Origin: Tateyamaria omphalii
GTDB lineage: Bacteria; Pseudomonadota; Alphaproteobacteria; Rhodobacterales; Rhodobacteraceae
DNA: 64,000 nt
NCBI RefSeq assembly: GCF_014651375.1
Contig: NZ_BMWT01000011.1
Span: 1 to 64,000 of the forward strand
Direction of reading: 5' to 3'
Shown: in pieces, positions 8,105 to 17,626 of the stretch
Layout: each line of letters starts with the position of its first letter
How positions within the stretch are numbered: position 1 is the stretch's first letter
Program-made: the position numbers and the translations under genes
The notes under the pieces: generated by a model
Seen by the model: the letters and a program-made list of their open reading frames with translations, nothing else
The model's database searches: none
What the model was told of the DNA's origin: nothing

Positions 8105-8476
8105 ACGCCTTTGCGCCATTAATGCAATTGACCATGTGCGGAAAGGAGAATGGCCGCGGGGTTGCGACCAAATATGCGGCGTGCGCATCCGGCAAATGCG
8201 CAAGTTCACACAACCGTGCGGACGCCAGATTTCCCAGTTCCGCGCCATGGTTTTTTTTACCGCGGACGCCCCATGAGCTGTGACGTGGGCAGTCTCATAT
8301 CGCAGTAAGGATCGCCAAACCACACACGTCCCGCATTCGGACGGTAATCGGCTCACTTCGGACACCAGTCGCGCGTTCAGGATGATGCGCTTCCAACCTG
8401 TTTCCCAGCCATTGCAGTCAGCGAAGTTCACTTGGCCAATTGAACGGCGCTTCAGAACGCCCCGCCTACACAACGC
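8105..8476. other. Intergenic stretch with no recognisable gene
   Basis: About 370 bases between the converging LacI and LuxR-type genes. Both strands have open frames here, but their translations are rich in Arg, Trp, Cys and His and match no family known to me. I see no convincing terminator or RNA gene. Confidence 0.5.
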
Positions 8477-10171
8477 TCAATTTGTGAAGGATCGACACGC
8501 TTCAGCAACTTCTTTCGGAAACTCGTACAGCGCAAGCTGTCCGGAAATTGGAAGCTCAACATACCGCATGGTCTTGTGCTGCTCACAAAGACGCGCAACA
8601 TTCTCCATTGGCAAGAAATGGTGCTTCATGCCTTGTACAAACAACACAGGCGCCTGTGCACCAACCAGCTCCAAATCATGCGACCAGTCCCTCCCCCACT
8701 TTTCCAAATCACGGACGATCTGGTACGTGTGCTCGAAGCAGAAGCTCAGATTTCCACGTACAATTTCGAAGTAATCAGACTGCTCGATCAGCGCCATATC
8801 CCTAGGGCACTCATGACAGAAAAACCGAACCAATGTTTCTTGTCCCTTCCTCCCGGATTGAAAAAGACGGGCGGCGGCGCTGTAACCGAGTTTCAACGCC
8901 GCTCGAGCGAAATGAGCGGCCAGAAAGCTACGGCGTACGCTTGGAGGCGCATTGTCAAGCTGCGCCACGTCGCGCACCGGAGCGCCGGTCGAGATCAAGG
9001 CAAGACCAGCGATGTCGTGGCCTGCATTGAGAGACGCGGCTGCGACGCGCGCGGCAAGAATACCGCCTTCCCTGTGTCCTGCAATCAGCGGTTTGTCACC
9101 GGCCAAGTCCAACAGTTGATCAAGCCAGATTTGCATCAGAGCATCAGAAGCATCCCCATCTTCCCGGGTGCTCCTACCGAAACCTGGGCGACAGGGCGCA
9201 ATCACGCGAAAACCCGCATCTGCAAACGCAGCGCGCACGGCAGACGTCTCCCACGGGAGCGACGACGTGGTGAAGTAAAGGAGCGGCCGCCCCTGCCCGT
9301 AGTCCGTCACCTCTAAAACAGCCCCCCTGTTCGCCAGCAGGGTCGATTGAACGCCTTGGGCACCGACAACTTGTCGTTCTGCTCTGTGCACGACACTCGA
9401 CACCTGCCGAAGTATGGTCAGGAACTGAACGAGTTCGGTCTGACGCCGCGCGCCGGTCTTGATCAGTAGCGTCTTGATGTGGCTTCGGATCGTGGCAAGG
9501 CTTCGCCCCAGATCACTTGCGGCCTCTTGCGCCGTACGCCCTTCGAGCAGCGCGCGCGCCACCTTGATTTCAGCAGTGCTGAGTGCCAGCCGCTCCACCA
9601 ATTCACTTTCAAACTCCTCATTCCAGTCCATGAGGGACACCAATAGCATTGAGTGTGCGCCTGGATAATTCTCGGCAATTGCTGCAGTTGCCGGGATTTC
9701 TAAGGCAAGAAAGCTGCGACGTGACGGACCACCGCCAAGCCGAAACAGCTTTTGGGCGCTATCGGAAAAACCAACAGCGCTGCGACGTGACTGAGCGAAG
9801 AAAGCATCGGTGTCCAAGACATCCTCCGCAAGGAGCAGTTCAGCCGCCGCATTCGTTGCCAGCACACGGCCAGAGGTATCCATGAGAACCGCAGGAGAAG
9901 GCACACGTTCCAACGCGGTCGGCACCTGTTTCGCTTCGCTCAATCGCTCGGAGGCATCAATAGCACTCAGAAAATCCGGCAGTAACTCCGAGAATTCTCC
10001 CTCTCCTGATGGACGTGTCCCAACCCATTGGTCCCAACTCGTCAACAACTCTTCAAACCGGCTTGGATCAATGGCGACCTTGTATGCGATCGCGACAAGA
10101 TCAAGCGCGGGCTCAGTTTTGTTCTTCACAGAGTCACTTGTCCCTTCCGTACGCACAATACGCGGTTCCAC
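8477..10171 (-). CDS. LuxR-type regulator fused to a catalytically dead alpha/beta-hydrolase domain
   Basis: 564 residues in three parts: a PAS-like sensor region (about 20-185, including S-P-A-V-L-M-D-T-S-G-R-V-L-A-T-N), a LuxR-type DNA-binding domain (about 190-252, with L-S-x-A-E-x-x-V-A and I-R-S-H-I-K-T-L-L-x-K-T-G), and an alpha/beta-hydrolase fold (about 285-564). The nucleophile elbow reads G-H-R367-E-G-G instead of G-x-S-x-G. The acid position after V-Q-G-M-K is His517, and the usual G-H near the C-terminus is G-Q545. All three triad residues are missing, so this part is likely a ligand sensor. The GTG start has weak support; an internal GTG at 10129 is possible. The gene is divergent from the SGNH hydrolase gene. 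Confidence 0.85.
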   Translation of the reverse strand: MEPRIVRTEGTSDSVKNKTEPALDLVAIAYKVAIDPSRFEELLTSWDQWVGTRPSGEGEFSELLPDFLSAIDASERLSEAKQVPTALERVPSPAVLMDTSGRVLATNAAAELLLAEDVLDTDAFFAQSRRSAVGFSDSAQKLFRLGGGPSRRSFLALEIPATAAIAENYPGAHSMLLVSLMDWNEEFESELVERLALSTAEIKVARALLEGRTAQEAASDLGRSLATIRSHIKTLLIKTGARRQTELVQFLTILRQVSSVVHRAERQVVGAQGVQSTLLANRGAVLEVTDYGQGRPLLYFTTSSLPWETSAVRAAFADAGFRVIAPCRPGFGRSTREDGDASDALMQIWLDQLLDLAGDKPLIAGHREGGILAARVAAASLNAGHDIAGLALISTGAPVRDVAQLDNAPPSVRRSFLAAHFARAALKLGYSAAARLFQSGRKGQETLVRFFCHECPRDMALIEQSDYFEIVRGNLSFCFEHTYQIVRDLEKWGRDWSHDLELVGAQAPVLFVQGMKHHFLPMENVARLCEQHKTMRYVELPISGQLALYEFPKEVAEACRSFTN

Positions 10172-10468
10172 TGAGCACCAGTTTCATCAAAATTGATAGT
10201 TTACAGCGCAGCGTACTCACAACGATTGTCTACGCGTGCACCTCGCTCCAGCAACCACCTCGTAGAAGGATCAAATGTCGCGACTGGTCTTACCTCAGCC
10301 GCGGATCGTCCAATCTCTGACGTCTTCGGTCAGAAACCAGCGACAAAAATCAACTACCGCAGCGTGACCACCATCCAACGGAAGCGACGCACTGAGATGG
10401 ACGGATTGCAAGCCACTCAAGCATTTGGAGCAGGGTTATTTCAATTTGATTTTCAGGAGACCCATTTG

Positions 10469-13400
10469 ATGAGAACTCATTTCCAATTTCCGATTTTGAC
10501 GTCGGCATTCATAGCCTTTGCAAGCGCGGCATGCGCCTGTGACTGGACTGGCAGCTACAATACCTCCTTCGGAGATATTCAATTGAAGCAGGAGGGTTCA
10601 TCACTCATTGGCGATTACCCCCTCGGAAACGGCGTCATTGCAGGTCAGGTGAGTGCATGTCGCTTTGATGGCGTCTTTCTAAACACGCGTTCAGGCCAAA
10701 CCGGTCCGCTCCAATGGCAACTCGAAGAGCGCGACAGTCAAGGCTTTACTGGAACATGGGCCGAGGCAGGCAGCGTGCCCAATGGTCTTTGGTCCGGGAC
10801 CAGGCAAACTGGCGCGGCCCAAACTCTCACGAGCGGCTCCTGCTCGTGGCAGGGGGTTTGGTTCACAAGTTTCGGAAAAACCGAGATCAGGCAAGAAGGA
10901 CGTCACATCTTTGGGACCGTACGTGGCAACCCGTTTGAAGCAACCTGGGCATCCGATTGCTCGCTTGCTGGCGTCGTGCTCTTCACTTCGGAAGATACAG
11001 GTTGGCACGGCTTTCACATTGTACGAGAGGCGGACGACTTCGAAGGGATTCTCTACCCGCTCGAGGGCGGCAACGTCCGGGACTGGCGCGGCGCGCGCAT
11101 CGGCGACCTTCCTCCATCCGACGACGCAGCGGATGACGACATGCCGGTGGTGTTTGTCGATGAATGGAATACGCCCGCAGCGCAGCCTCGTTTCGATTAC
11201 GAAATGCCGGCCCGATACGGTTTGGATCGCAACACATCCGGGACCATTGATCTGCCAAATTCAGCACCATATGCGCTCAACCGCCCTAGCCCCGTGAATC
11301 TCGATGGCTGCGCATGCAAAAGCCCGATTGCGACTGTTTGCGCACGTGAACCAGCACGCTTTGCTGTTCACCTAAAGGATGCCGGATCGGACTTCGGATT
11401 CCCGGTCCAACGGATCAAGACCCGGCAGGAAATTCATCTTGAAGCCCGAACACTTACGGGCCTTGAACAGCCGATCCCGAAAACTGGCACCGGCCTGATC
11501 GAAACCGGGATTCGCGCGGACTACCGTACCGAGCATGCGCCCGTGCCGGATATTCCCGATCGCGTTCCAAGGTTCACAGTGACAACTGCCAATGGCGAGA
11601 CCACGTCCGGCCCTCTCACGGACAGAACGTTTCGCGTCTGCCTGCCCGAGGGAAAGCATGAGGTAACTTATGCACTTGGCTCGGGTTCGGATGCCCCGAA
11701 AGCCATCCGCCAGATAGAGGTCATAGACCATCTTATCGTGGTCATGGGAGACAGCTTTGCCGCTGGGGAAGGCGCGCCCGAAAAAATCCGCTTTGGCCCA
11801 CAGAAACGCAGATGGACGAGCGGATTGACGGGTGAAATACACGTAACCGACCAAAGCGCGAACGACCTGACCTCTAATCCGCTTAAGTTCGCATATCACA
11901 TTCCCAGTCTGTGGGCGGATCATGGACTGCCACTGCCGCGCCAAAGCAATACTGCTGTCATTCGCACCAACAACCTGGGCGACCTGACAACCGAATTGAC
12001 TGATGCGTTCGACCTCAACGAACTTTCAAAAGGAATTCACAAGGACTTCGTTGAGAACCTGACGGGCCATCGCTCTTCCTTCACACATGCGTCCCAATAT
12101 GCGCTTGCACTCGAACGTTACGATCCAAGAAGTTCGGTCACCTTTATCAACCTGGCACAAACCGGCGCCACAATAGGAACGGGCATTCTTGGCCCCTATG
12201 GTGGGGCAACCAATGAAGCTTTGCGCGTTGCGGCACCGCGCTCGCAAAGGGCTGCTTTGGAAACGATCCTCGGGACACCCAAGGGCGGGGGCTTTCAGGG
12301 CGTCGATGGGGTCCGCGCAGTCGATACGCTTTATCTTTCGATTGGCGGAAACGACGCTGGCTTTGCAAACATCATCAAGGCGTCGTTCGGTGCGTGGGAA
12401 AGCTTCGACAATGATCTGACACAGATCAAGGATGCGTTTGAAACCGGCCTCTGGCGGAACTTGCAGTCTGACGTGGTTTTTGGAGAATTTCTTAAAGAGG
12501 CGGATGGCAGTTTCGTTGCAGATACACCCGGTCGCGCAGAGCTTCCCAGGCTGTATGGACTCCTTGACGCAGTATTCGACCGCTGGAGGGTGGATGGACT
12601 GCTGGCCGGCGACGTCTTTATGATCCTGCCACCATTTTTTGGCGCAAGCCATGAGGATGGATGGCAAGGCGCTCGTGCTGTTTTGTCAACTTCTGAAACC
12701 TCGCGCATCATGCGAGATGGATCGCGCGTGGCGCGGTACTGTTCGGTTGCAGTTCCGCAGCCCGGGCCGGCCGGTTTCCTGGCCGAGATTGAACCGGAAA
12801 TGTTCCGTTGGGTCGATCAGAACATTTACAACGCGCTTACAAACACCATGCGCGAAGCAGCATCAACGCACACGTGGCGGGTGATTGATCAGGGCAATCT
12901 GCCGTCGGAACACGGTATCTGCGGAGCCTATCCCTACGCCAGCTTCGGTCATATGCGCTACAATGAGGCCGTAAAGCACCCCGTTCCCTATGAGCCACAG
13001 AAAAGACCGGCGATTGCTTGGTACAACACCAACCGCGTGTCAGCACAAAGCCAGCAGGGTGACATGAAATCGACCCTGGGCGCCTTTCATCCCAACGCTT
13101 TTGGGTACGCTCATGTCGCCCAACTCATGAAAGCGGACGCTCCACATCTGGGTGGCGATTTTGCAGGTGCCTGGTTCGAGGATCTGAATGATCAAATCAA
13201 GGAAACCCAAGGTCTCCGTGGCGGTCCAGCGGTTGTTCAAATGTCGCGCTCCGAACCGGTGAGCGTCAGGGGGATTCACGATGTTGAACTGTTCAAGATC
13301 CGTATTCCGGCGGAACATAGTGCTGTCTTGCCCGTTGCGTTTGACGACGGGCACCGCACATTGGGCACGAGTGTTTTTGACAGCGGAGCGTCAGTCTTGG

Positions 13401-13654
13401 CATCCACAGAAACGTGGCCACGAATTCTGCCTGCAAGGTTTGGCACGGTGTCAATCGCAGACGGAGGCAAGCGGATTGAAATTCAAAACACGTCGCCCAG
13501 GATGATCGAGCTATACGTCGCACTACATGATAGCCGAAACACTGGCTTTGACATTGTGTCCGGCCTGGGAGACCGTCGCAACGCCCATGCAACGGCAAGC
13601 GAGCATCGCAATGCCACTGTCGGGCCGCTGCAGTTCGCAGACATCCACAATTAA
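10469..13654 (+). CDS. Large secreted SGNH/GDSL-type hydrolase with duplicated N-terminal domain
   Basis: 1061 residues starting MRTHFQFPILTSAF, a Sec-type signal peptide ending near A-C-A. AGGAGA lies eight bases upstream. Two related segments follow (C-D-W-T-G-S-Y-N-T-S-F-G and C-S-W-Q-G-V-W-F-T-S-F-G), a duplication of a domain of about 85 residues. The middle holds an SGNH hydrolase core with G-D-S429-F-A-A-G-E-G (block I), G-G-N628-D (block III) and F-H874-P-N (block V), so Ser, Asn and His are present. About 180 further residues follow. It is likely an exported esterase or acyl-hydrolase; the substrate is unknown. The long open frame upstream of 10469 is not needed. Confidence 0.88.
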   Translation: MRTHFQFPILTSAFIAFASAACACDWTGSYNTSFGDIQLKQEGSSLIGDYPLGNGVIAGQVSACRFDGVFLNTRSGQTGPLQWQLEERDSQGFTGTWAEAGSVPNGLWSGTRQTGAAQTLTSGSCSWQGVWFTSFGKTEIRQEGRHIFGTVRGNPFEATWASDCSLAGVVLFTSEDTGWHGFHIVREADDFEGILYPLEGGNVRDWRGARIGDLPPSDDAADDDMPVVFVDEWNTPAAQPRFDYEMPARYGLDRNTSGTIDLPNSAPYALNRPSPVNLDGCACKSPIATVCAREPARFAVHLKDAGSDFGFPVQRIKTRQEIHLEARTLTGLEQPIPKTGTGLIETGIRADYRTEHAPVPDIPDRVPRFTVTTANGETTSGPLTDRTFRVCLPEGKHEVTYALGSGSDAPKAIRQIEVIDHLIVVMGDSFAAGEGAPEKIRFGPQKRRWTSGLTGEIHVTDQSANDLTSNPLKFAYHIPSLWADHGLPLPRQSNTAVIRTNNLGDLTTELTDAFDLNELSKGIHKDFVENLTGHRSSFTHASQYALALERYDPRSSVTFINLAQTGATIGTGILGPYGGATNEALRVAAPRSQRAALETILGTPKGGGFQGVDGVRAVDTLYLSIGGNDAGFANIIKASFGAWESFDNDLTQIKDAFETGLWRNLQSDVVFGEFLKEADGSFVADTPGRAELPRLYGLLDAVFDRWRVDGLLAGDVFMILPPFFGASHEDGWQGARAVLSTSETSRIMRDGSRVARYCSVAVPQPGPAGFLAEIEPEMFRWVDQNIYNALTNTMREAASTHTWRVIDQGNLPSEHGICGAYPYASFGHMRYNEAVKHPVPYEPQKRPAIAWYNTNRVSAQSQQGDMKSTLGAFHPNAFGYAHVAQLMKADAPHLGGDFAGAWFEDLNDQIKETQGLRGGPAVVQMSRSEPVSVRGIHDVELFKIRIPAEHSAVLPVAFDDGHRTLGTSVFDSGASVLASTETWPRILPARFGTVSIADGGKRIEIQNTSPRMIELYVALHDSRNTGFDIVSGLGDRRNAHATASEHRNATVGPLQFADIHN

Positions 13655-13908
13655 AAGGGCCAGCCGTCCACATCACCCGAACGCTGGGGATACCTTATCA
13701 TCTCGCTCGACGTGGCCACGCGTTGTACCAACTCGTCTGATGACATCGAATGCTTGACGTGTCGCCGCCTAAAGCGTTCCAAACGCGGGTCAGTCAGGAT
13801 GTCTGGCCTCGTTACTCTCGACCGCCCAGTGTAATCCTTTAGCGTCTTAAAGCGGTAGCCAAGGCCGGAACGCTTGGCTAGTGTCGGGGCTCCGAAACGA
13901 GGGTGCAT
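13655..13908. other. Intergenic region upstream of the nucleoside salvage operon
   Basis: It must hold the promoter of cdd-deoA-deoB-upp. An 85-codon frame runs leftwards through it from 13908 to 13651, but its Arg-rich product resembles nothing I know and its start overlaps the cdd start, so I do not call it. Confidence 0.4.
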
Positions 13909-14307
13909 ATGGACGAGTTGAAGCAGGCGGCGTTGGAAGTGCGGGAAAACGCATATGCGCCCTATTCGAATTTCAAGGTGGGTGCAGCCGTACGTGCAGT
14001 GGATGGCACTGTATTTGCAGGCTGCAATGTCGAGAATGTTGCCTACCCCGAAGGGACTTGCGCCGAGGCCGGAGCCATTGCGGCCATGGTGGCTGCCGGT
14101 CAGGGCAAGATCACGGAGGCCTATGTTGTTGCGGGCAGCCCGATGCCCGTCACACCCTGCGGCGGATGCCGTCAGAAACTGGCCGAATTCGGTTCGGGCG
14201 ATGTGCGCGTGACAATGGCCACCACGGGTGGTGTTGAGCAGGTCATGACCCTCGCCGAATTGCTGCCTGGTGCTTTTGTTGCTGCCCACATGGATGGCGA
14301 TGCATGA
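13909..14307 (+). CDS. cdd: Cytidine deaminase
   Basis: 132-residue homotetrameric-type cytidine deaminase that converts cytidine and deoxycytidine to uridine and deoxyuridine in the cytoplasm. The zinc-site motifs are C51-A-E53 and P-C84-G-G-C87; the substrate segment F-K-V-G-A-A-V and G-C-N-V-E-N are in place. The ATG at 13909 is preceded by GAGGG at proper spacing. The last four bases overlap the start of deoA (ATGA), so the two are translationally coupled. Confidence 0.96.
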   Translation: MDELKQAALEVRENAYAPYSNFKVGAAVRAVDGTVFAGCNVENVAYPEGTCAEAGAIAAMVAAGQGKITEAYVVAGSPMPVTPCGGCRQKLAEFGSGDVRVTMATTGGVEQVMTLAELLPGAFVAAHMDGDA

Positions 14308-15611
14308 GCGACGCACGATCCATCATTGCCAAACTGCGCCAGCGTCAAACCCCATCACGTGAAGAGCTGAGCTGGTTTGCCGAAGGGTTGGCAGACGGCA
14401 CCGTGACCGATGCGCAGGCCGGGGCCTTTGCCATGGCCGTATGTTTGAGCGGTCTGGGCGATGTGGGCCGGGTCGCGTTGACCATGGCTATGCGCGACAG
14501 TGGGCAGGTGCTGAACTGGGATCTGGAGGGTCCGGTCCTCGACAAGCATTCGACGGGCGGGGTTGGCGATTGCGTCAGCCTTGTGCTGGCCCCTGCCCTG
14601 GCCGCCTGTGGTGCCAATGTGCCGATGATCTCGGGGCGCGGATTGGGCCACACGGGCGGGACTTTGGACAAGCTGGACGCCATTCCGGGCGTCTCGACCG
14701 AGCTGAGCGAACAGCGGTTGCGGGACGTGTTGACCAAGGCCGGGTGCGCCATTGTCGGCGCAACAGCCGAGGTCGCGCCTGCAGACAAACGGCTTTATGC
14801 GGTGCGCGATGTGACCGCCACGGTCGAGAGCATGGACCTGATCACCGCGTCCATTCTGTCAAAGAAACTGGCCGCGGGCCTTGATGGGCTTGTGCTGGAC
14901 GTCAAGGTCGGCTCCGGCGCCTTCATGAAGGATGTGGACGCGGCCCGCGCCCTTGCCGATGCGCTGGTGAAAACGGCCAATGCCGCCGGATGCAAGACCA
15001 CGGCGCTGATCACGGACATGTCGCAGCCCCTTGCCCCTGCCCTTGGCAATGCGCTGGAAGTGGCGGAAGTCATGCGCACCCTGACCGGCCCCGCGCAGGG
15101 TCCGTTGGTCGAGATTTCGGCGGCCTTGGGCGGCGTGCTTCTGGCCAATGGTGGCTTGGCGGACGACGTACAGGCGGGCGCGGATGCCATTGTCGCGGCC
15201 GTTGCGGATGGCCGTGCAGCGGAAAGGTTCGGAACGATGATCGCCGCGATGGGCGGCCCTCTGCATTTTGTCGAGAACTGGTCGAGGTTCCTGCCGGAAG
15301 CGACTGTTATTCGTGAAATCAACGCGAAGGGACCGGGATATGTCACTGCCATCGATGGCGAGGCGCTGGGATTGGCCGTTGTTGATCTGGGCGGTGGCCG
15401 AAAGGCAGAGGGCGACGTGATCAATCCGGCTGTTGGCCTGTCCGGCGTGGCCCGCCTGGGCACCAAACTGTCCAAGGGACAGCCCTTGTGCGTGATCCAT
15501 GCGGCGCGCCCGGCAGATGCGGATCGGGCCGAGGCTGCGGTGCGCAAGGCCATCACCGTCGGCAGGCAGGCGCCCGTCGTTCCAGACCTGATTGCAGAGC
15601 GGATCGGCTGA
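14304..15611 (+). CDS. deoA: Thymidine phosphorylase
   Basis: 435 residues, the normal length for DeoA. The conserved D-K-H-S-T-G-G-V-G-D phosphate-binding segment lies near residue 80, followed by S-G-R-G-L-G-H-T-G-G-T-L-D-K, S-K-K-L-A-A-G and D-V-K-V-G-S-G-A-F-M. It cleaves thymidine or deoxyuridine with phosphate to the base and 2-deoxyribose-1-phosphate. Overlaps on both sides (cdd, deoB) show a tight operon. DeoB acts on the sugar phosphate it makes and Upp can reuse uracil. Confidence 0.97.
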   Translation: MSDARSIIAKLRQRQTPSREELSWFAEGLADGTVTDAQAGAFAMAVCLSGLGDVGRVALTMAMRDSGQVLNWDLEGPVLDKHSTGGVGDCVSLVLAPALAACGANVPMISGRGLGHTGGTLDKLDAIPGVSTELSEQRLRDVLTKAGCAIVGATAEVAPADKRLYAVRDVTATVESMDLITASILSKKLAAGLDGLVLDVKVGSGAFMKDVDAARALADALVKTANAAGCKTTALITDMSQPLAPALGNALEVAEVMRTLTGPAQGPLVEISAALGGVLLANGGLADDVQAGADAIVAAVADGRAAERFGTMIAAMGGPLHFVENWSRFLPEATVIREINAKGPGYVTAIDGEALGLAVVDLGGGRKAEGDVINPAVGLSGVARLGTKLSKGQPLCVIHAARPADADRAEAAVRKAITVGRQAPVVPDLIAERIG

Positions 15612-16780
15612 TGCCGCGCGCATTCCTTGTCGTCATGGATTCCGTCGGGATTGGCGGGGCACCTGATGCGGCTGCGTATTTCAACGGGGATGTGCCGGAT
15701 ACCGGCGCCAATACTGTTGGTCATATTGCCGAAGTCTGTGCCGCGGGCCACGCTGAAGAAGGCCGAAGCGGGCCGTTGGATGTACCACATCTGCGCGCGC
15801 TTGGGTTGTTCGAGGCCATGGCCCTTGCCAATGGGCAGGACGCGCGGTCGGGCGCCTGGGGTGCTGCGACGGAGGTGTCGCAGGGCAAGGATACGCCGTC
15901 AGGCCATTGGGAATTGGCGGGTGTGCCGGTGCCTTGGGACTGGCACTATTTCCCCGACACGCGCCCGGCGTTTCCGGACGCGGTGATTGCGGCTGTTTGT
16001 GCTGCAGCAGGTGTTGACGGGATGCTGGGCAATTGCCATGCGTCGGGCACCGCCATCATTGCCGAACATGGCGCTGAACATATCCGCTCTGGCAAACCCA
16101 TCTGCTACACATCGGCCGACAGCGTGTTCCAGATCGCCGCGCATGAAGAGCATTTCGGCTTGGAGCGACTTTTGGACCTATGCCAAGCGGTGGCGCCCGT
16201 TCTGCACAAGATGCGGGTTGGTCGCGTGATTGCACGCCCTTTTGTCGGAGTGGAGGGCGCTTTTGAGCGGACGGTCAATCGTCGGGATTACGCCATCACC
16301 CCACCTGCCCCGATCCTGACGAATTGGGTGCAGGATGCGGGACACCGCGTTTATGGCGTGGGCAAGGTCGGCGATATCTTTTCGATGCAGGGCTTTGATG
16401 AGGTGCGCAAGGGCGCGGATGTTGACCTGATGGGGCATTTGGCTGATCTGGTTGGATCTGCTGAGGATGGTAGTCTGACCTTTGCAAACTTTGTCGAATT
16501 CGACAGCCTGTATGGGCATCGCAGGGACGTGTCTGGCTACGCCCGTCATCTGGAGTGGTTTGATGCCGAGATTGGGCGCATTTTACCGCAGCTGCGGACT
16601 GGTGATCTACTGGTTCTGACCGCCGATCATGGCAATGATCCGACGTGGATCGGCACCGATCACACGCGTGAGCGGGTGCCGGTGCTGGTTCATGGCGGGG
16701 ATGACGCGCCGCTGGGACTGATTGGTTTTAGGGATGTGGCGCATTTGGTGGCGCGGCATTTGGGTGTTTCACCGCAATGA
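15611..16780 (+). CDS. deoB: Phosphopentomutase
   Basis: 389-residue alkaline-phosphatase-superfamily mutase that interconverts (deoxy)ribose-1-phosphate and (deoxy)ribose-5-phosphate. The metal-binding start M-D-S-V-G-I-G-G-A-P-D-A and the C-terminal T-A-D-H-G-N-D-P-T-W-x-G-T-D-H-T-R-E are both present. The ATG shares its first base with the deoA stop codon (TGATG), so this start is favoured over a longer frame that begins inside deoA. Confidence 0.97.
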   Translation: MPRAFLVVMDSVGIGGAPDAAAYFNGDVPDTGANTVGHIAEVCAAGHAEEGRSGPLDVPHLRALGLFEAMALANGQDARSGAWGAATEVSQGKDTPSGHWELAGVPVPWDWHYFPDTRPAFPDAVIAAVCAAAGVDGMLGNCHASGTAIIAEHGAEHIRSGKPICYTSADSVFQIAAHEEHFGLERLLDLCQAVAPVLHKMRVGRVIARPFVGVEGAFERTVNRRDYAITPPAPILTNWVQDAGHRVYGVGKVGDIFSMQGFDEVRKGADVDLMGHLADLVGSAEDGSLTFANFVEFDSLYGHRRDVSGYARHLEWFDAEIGRILPQLRTGDLLVLTADHGNDPTWIGTDHTRERVPVLVHGGDDAPLGLIGFRDVAHLVARHLGVSPQ

Positions 16781-16925
16781 GCGCCTGACGACGCACGCGA
16801 CCTTTTGGCGCTGACGCGCATTGGGGCGCTGCCCCAAACCCCGTGGTATTTACGGTCAGAAGAAACTGGGGATTGTCGTCGCACCTTGGACATTGCAGAA
16901 GAAGGCATCATCAAGGAGCTGCCTC

Positions 16926-17558
16926 ATGTCCGAACATCTGACCGTTGTTGATCACCCGCTTGTCCAGCACAAGCTGACCATCATGCGTGACAAGAACACG
17001 CCGACGGCCGTATTCCGGCAGTTGTTGCGGGAGATTTCGCAACTTCTTGCCTATGAGGTGACGCGCGGGTTGCCCATGACGACCAAGCGTATCGAAACCC
17101 CCATGCAGGCGATGGATGCGCCGACGCTGGATGGGAAGAAGCTGGCCCTGATTTCAATCCTCCGTGCCGGCAATGGGTTGCTGGACGGGGTGCTGGAATT
17201 GATCCCTTCGGCGCGTGTCGGATTTGTTGGCCTCTATCGGGATGAAGAGACGCTTAAACCGGTCGAATACTATTTCAAAGTCCCGGAATCACTGGAAGAT
17301 CGCCTTGTGATTGCCGTGGACCCGATGCTGGCCACTGGCAACTCGTCCGCGGCTGCCATCGACAAGTTGAAAGAGGCCGGCGCCACGAATATCCGCTTCT
17401 TGTGCCTGTTGGCGGCGCCCGAAGGGGTTGCCCGGATGAAGGAGGCGCATCCGGACGTACCAATCGTGACAGCGGCGGTCGATGACCAGTTGAATGACGT
17501 GGGATACATCGTTCCGGGACTGGGTGATGCCGGCGATCGGATGTTTGGCACCAAATAG
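16926..17558 (+). CDS. upp: Uracil phosphoribosyltransferase
   Basis: 210-residue UPRTase that makes UMP from uracil and PRPP. It has the N-terminal [10 protein letters not shown] segment, the I-L-R-A-G substrate loop, the PRPP loop [10 protein letters not shown] and the C-terminal G-D-A-G-D-R-x-F-G-T-K. AAGGAG lies just before the ATG. The gap of 145 bases after deoB may hold its own promoter, but it completes the salvage group by reusing the uracil released upstream. Confidence 0.97.
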   Translation: MSEHLTVVDHPLVQHKLTIMRDKNTPTAVFRQLLREISQLLAYEVTRGLPMTTKRIETPMQAMDAPTLDGKKLALISILRAGNGLLDGVLELIPSARVGFVGLYRDEETLKPVEYYFKVPESLEDRLVIAVDPMLATGNSSAAAIDKLKEAGATNIRFLCLLAAPEGVARMKEAHPDVPIVTAAVDDQLNDVGYIVPGLGDAGDRMFGTK

Positions 17559-17600
17559 AGGGCATCGCCGCTTTACTCAGGGCCGGTGTTGAGGCATCGT

Positions 17601-17623
17601 ATTCCCCATATCTTGTGGGGGAT
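17601..17623 (+). promoter_or_regulatory. Hairpin covering the ribosome-binding site of the SPOR gene
   Basis: ATTCCCCA (17601-17608) can pair with TGGGGGAT (17616-17623) over eight positions, including one G-U, around a seven-base loop. The 3' arm contains the GGGGG ribosome site of the SPOR gene, four to six bases before its ATG. Pairing is visible in sequence; any control of translation is inferred. There is no T-run, so it is not a normal terminator of upp. Confidence 0.45.
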
Positions 17624-17626
17624 ATA

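Noticed and set aside
8096-8473. 125-codon leftward frame next to the LuxR-type gene
   Set aside because: Rich in Arg, Trp, Cys and His, no motif, and no ribosome site; treated as noncoding.
10193-10468. N-terminal extension of the SGNH hydrolase frame by 92 residues
   Set aside because: The extension would bury the signal peptide; a good ribosome site and signal peptide place the start at 10469.
13651-13908. 85-codon leftward frame between the SGNH gene and cdd
   Set aside because: Its start overlaps the cdd start, its end overlaps the SGNH stop, there is no ribosome site and the Arg-rich product matches nothing; it is probably the complement of regulatory DNA.
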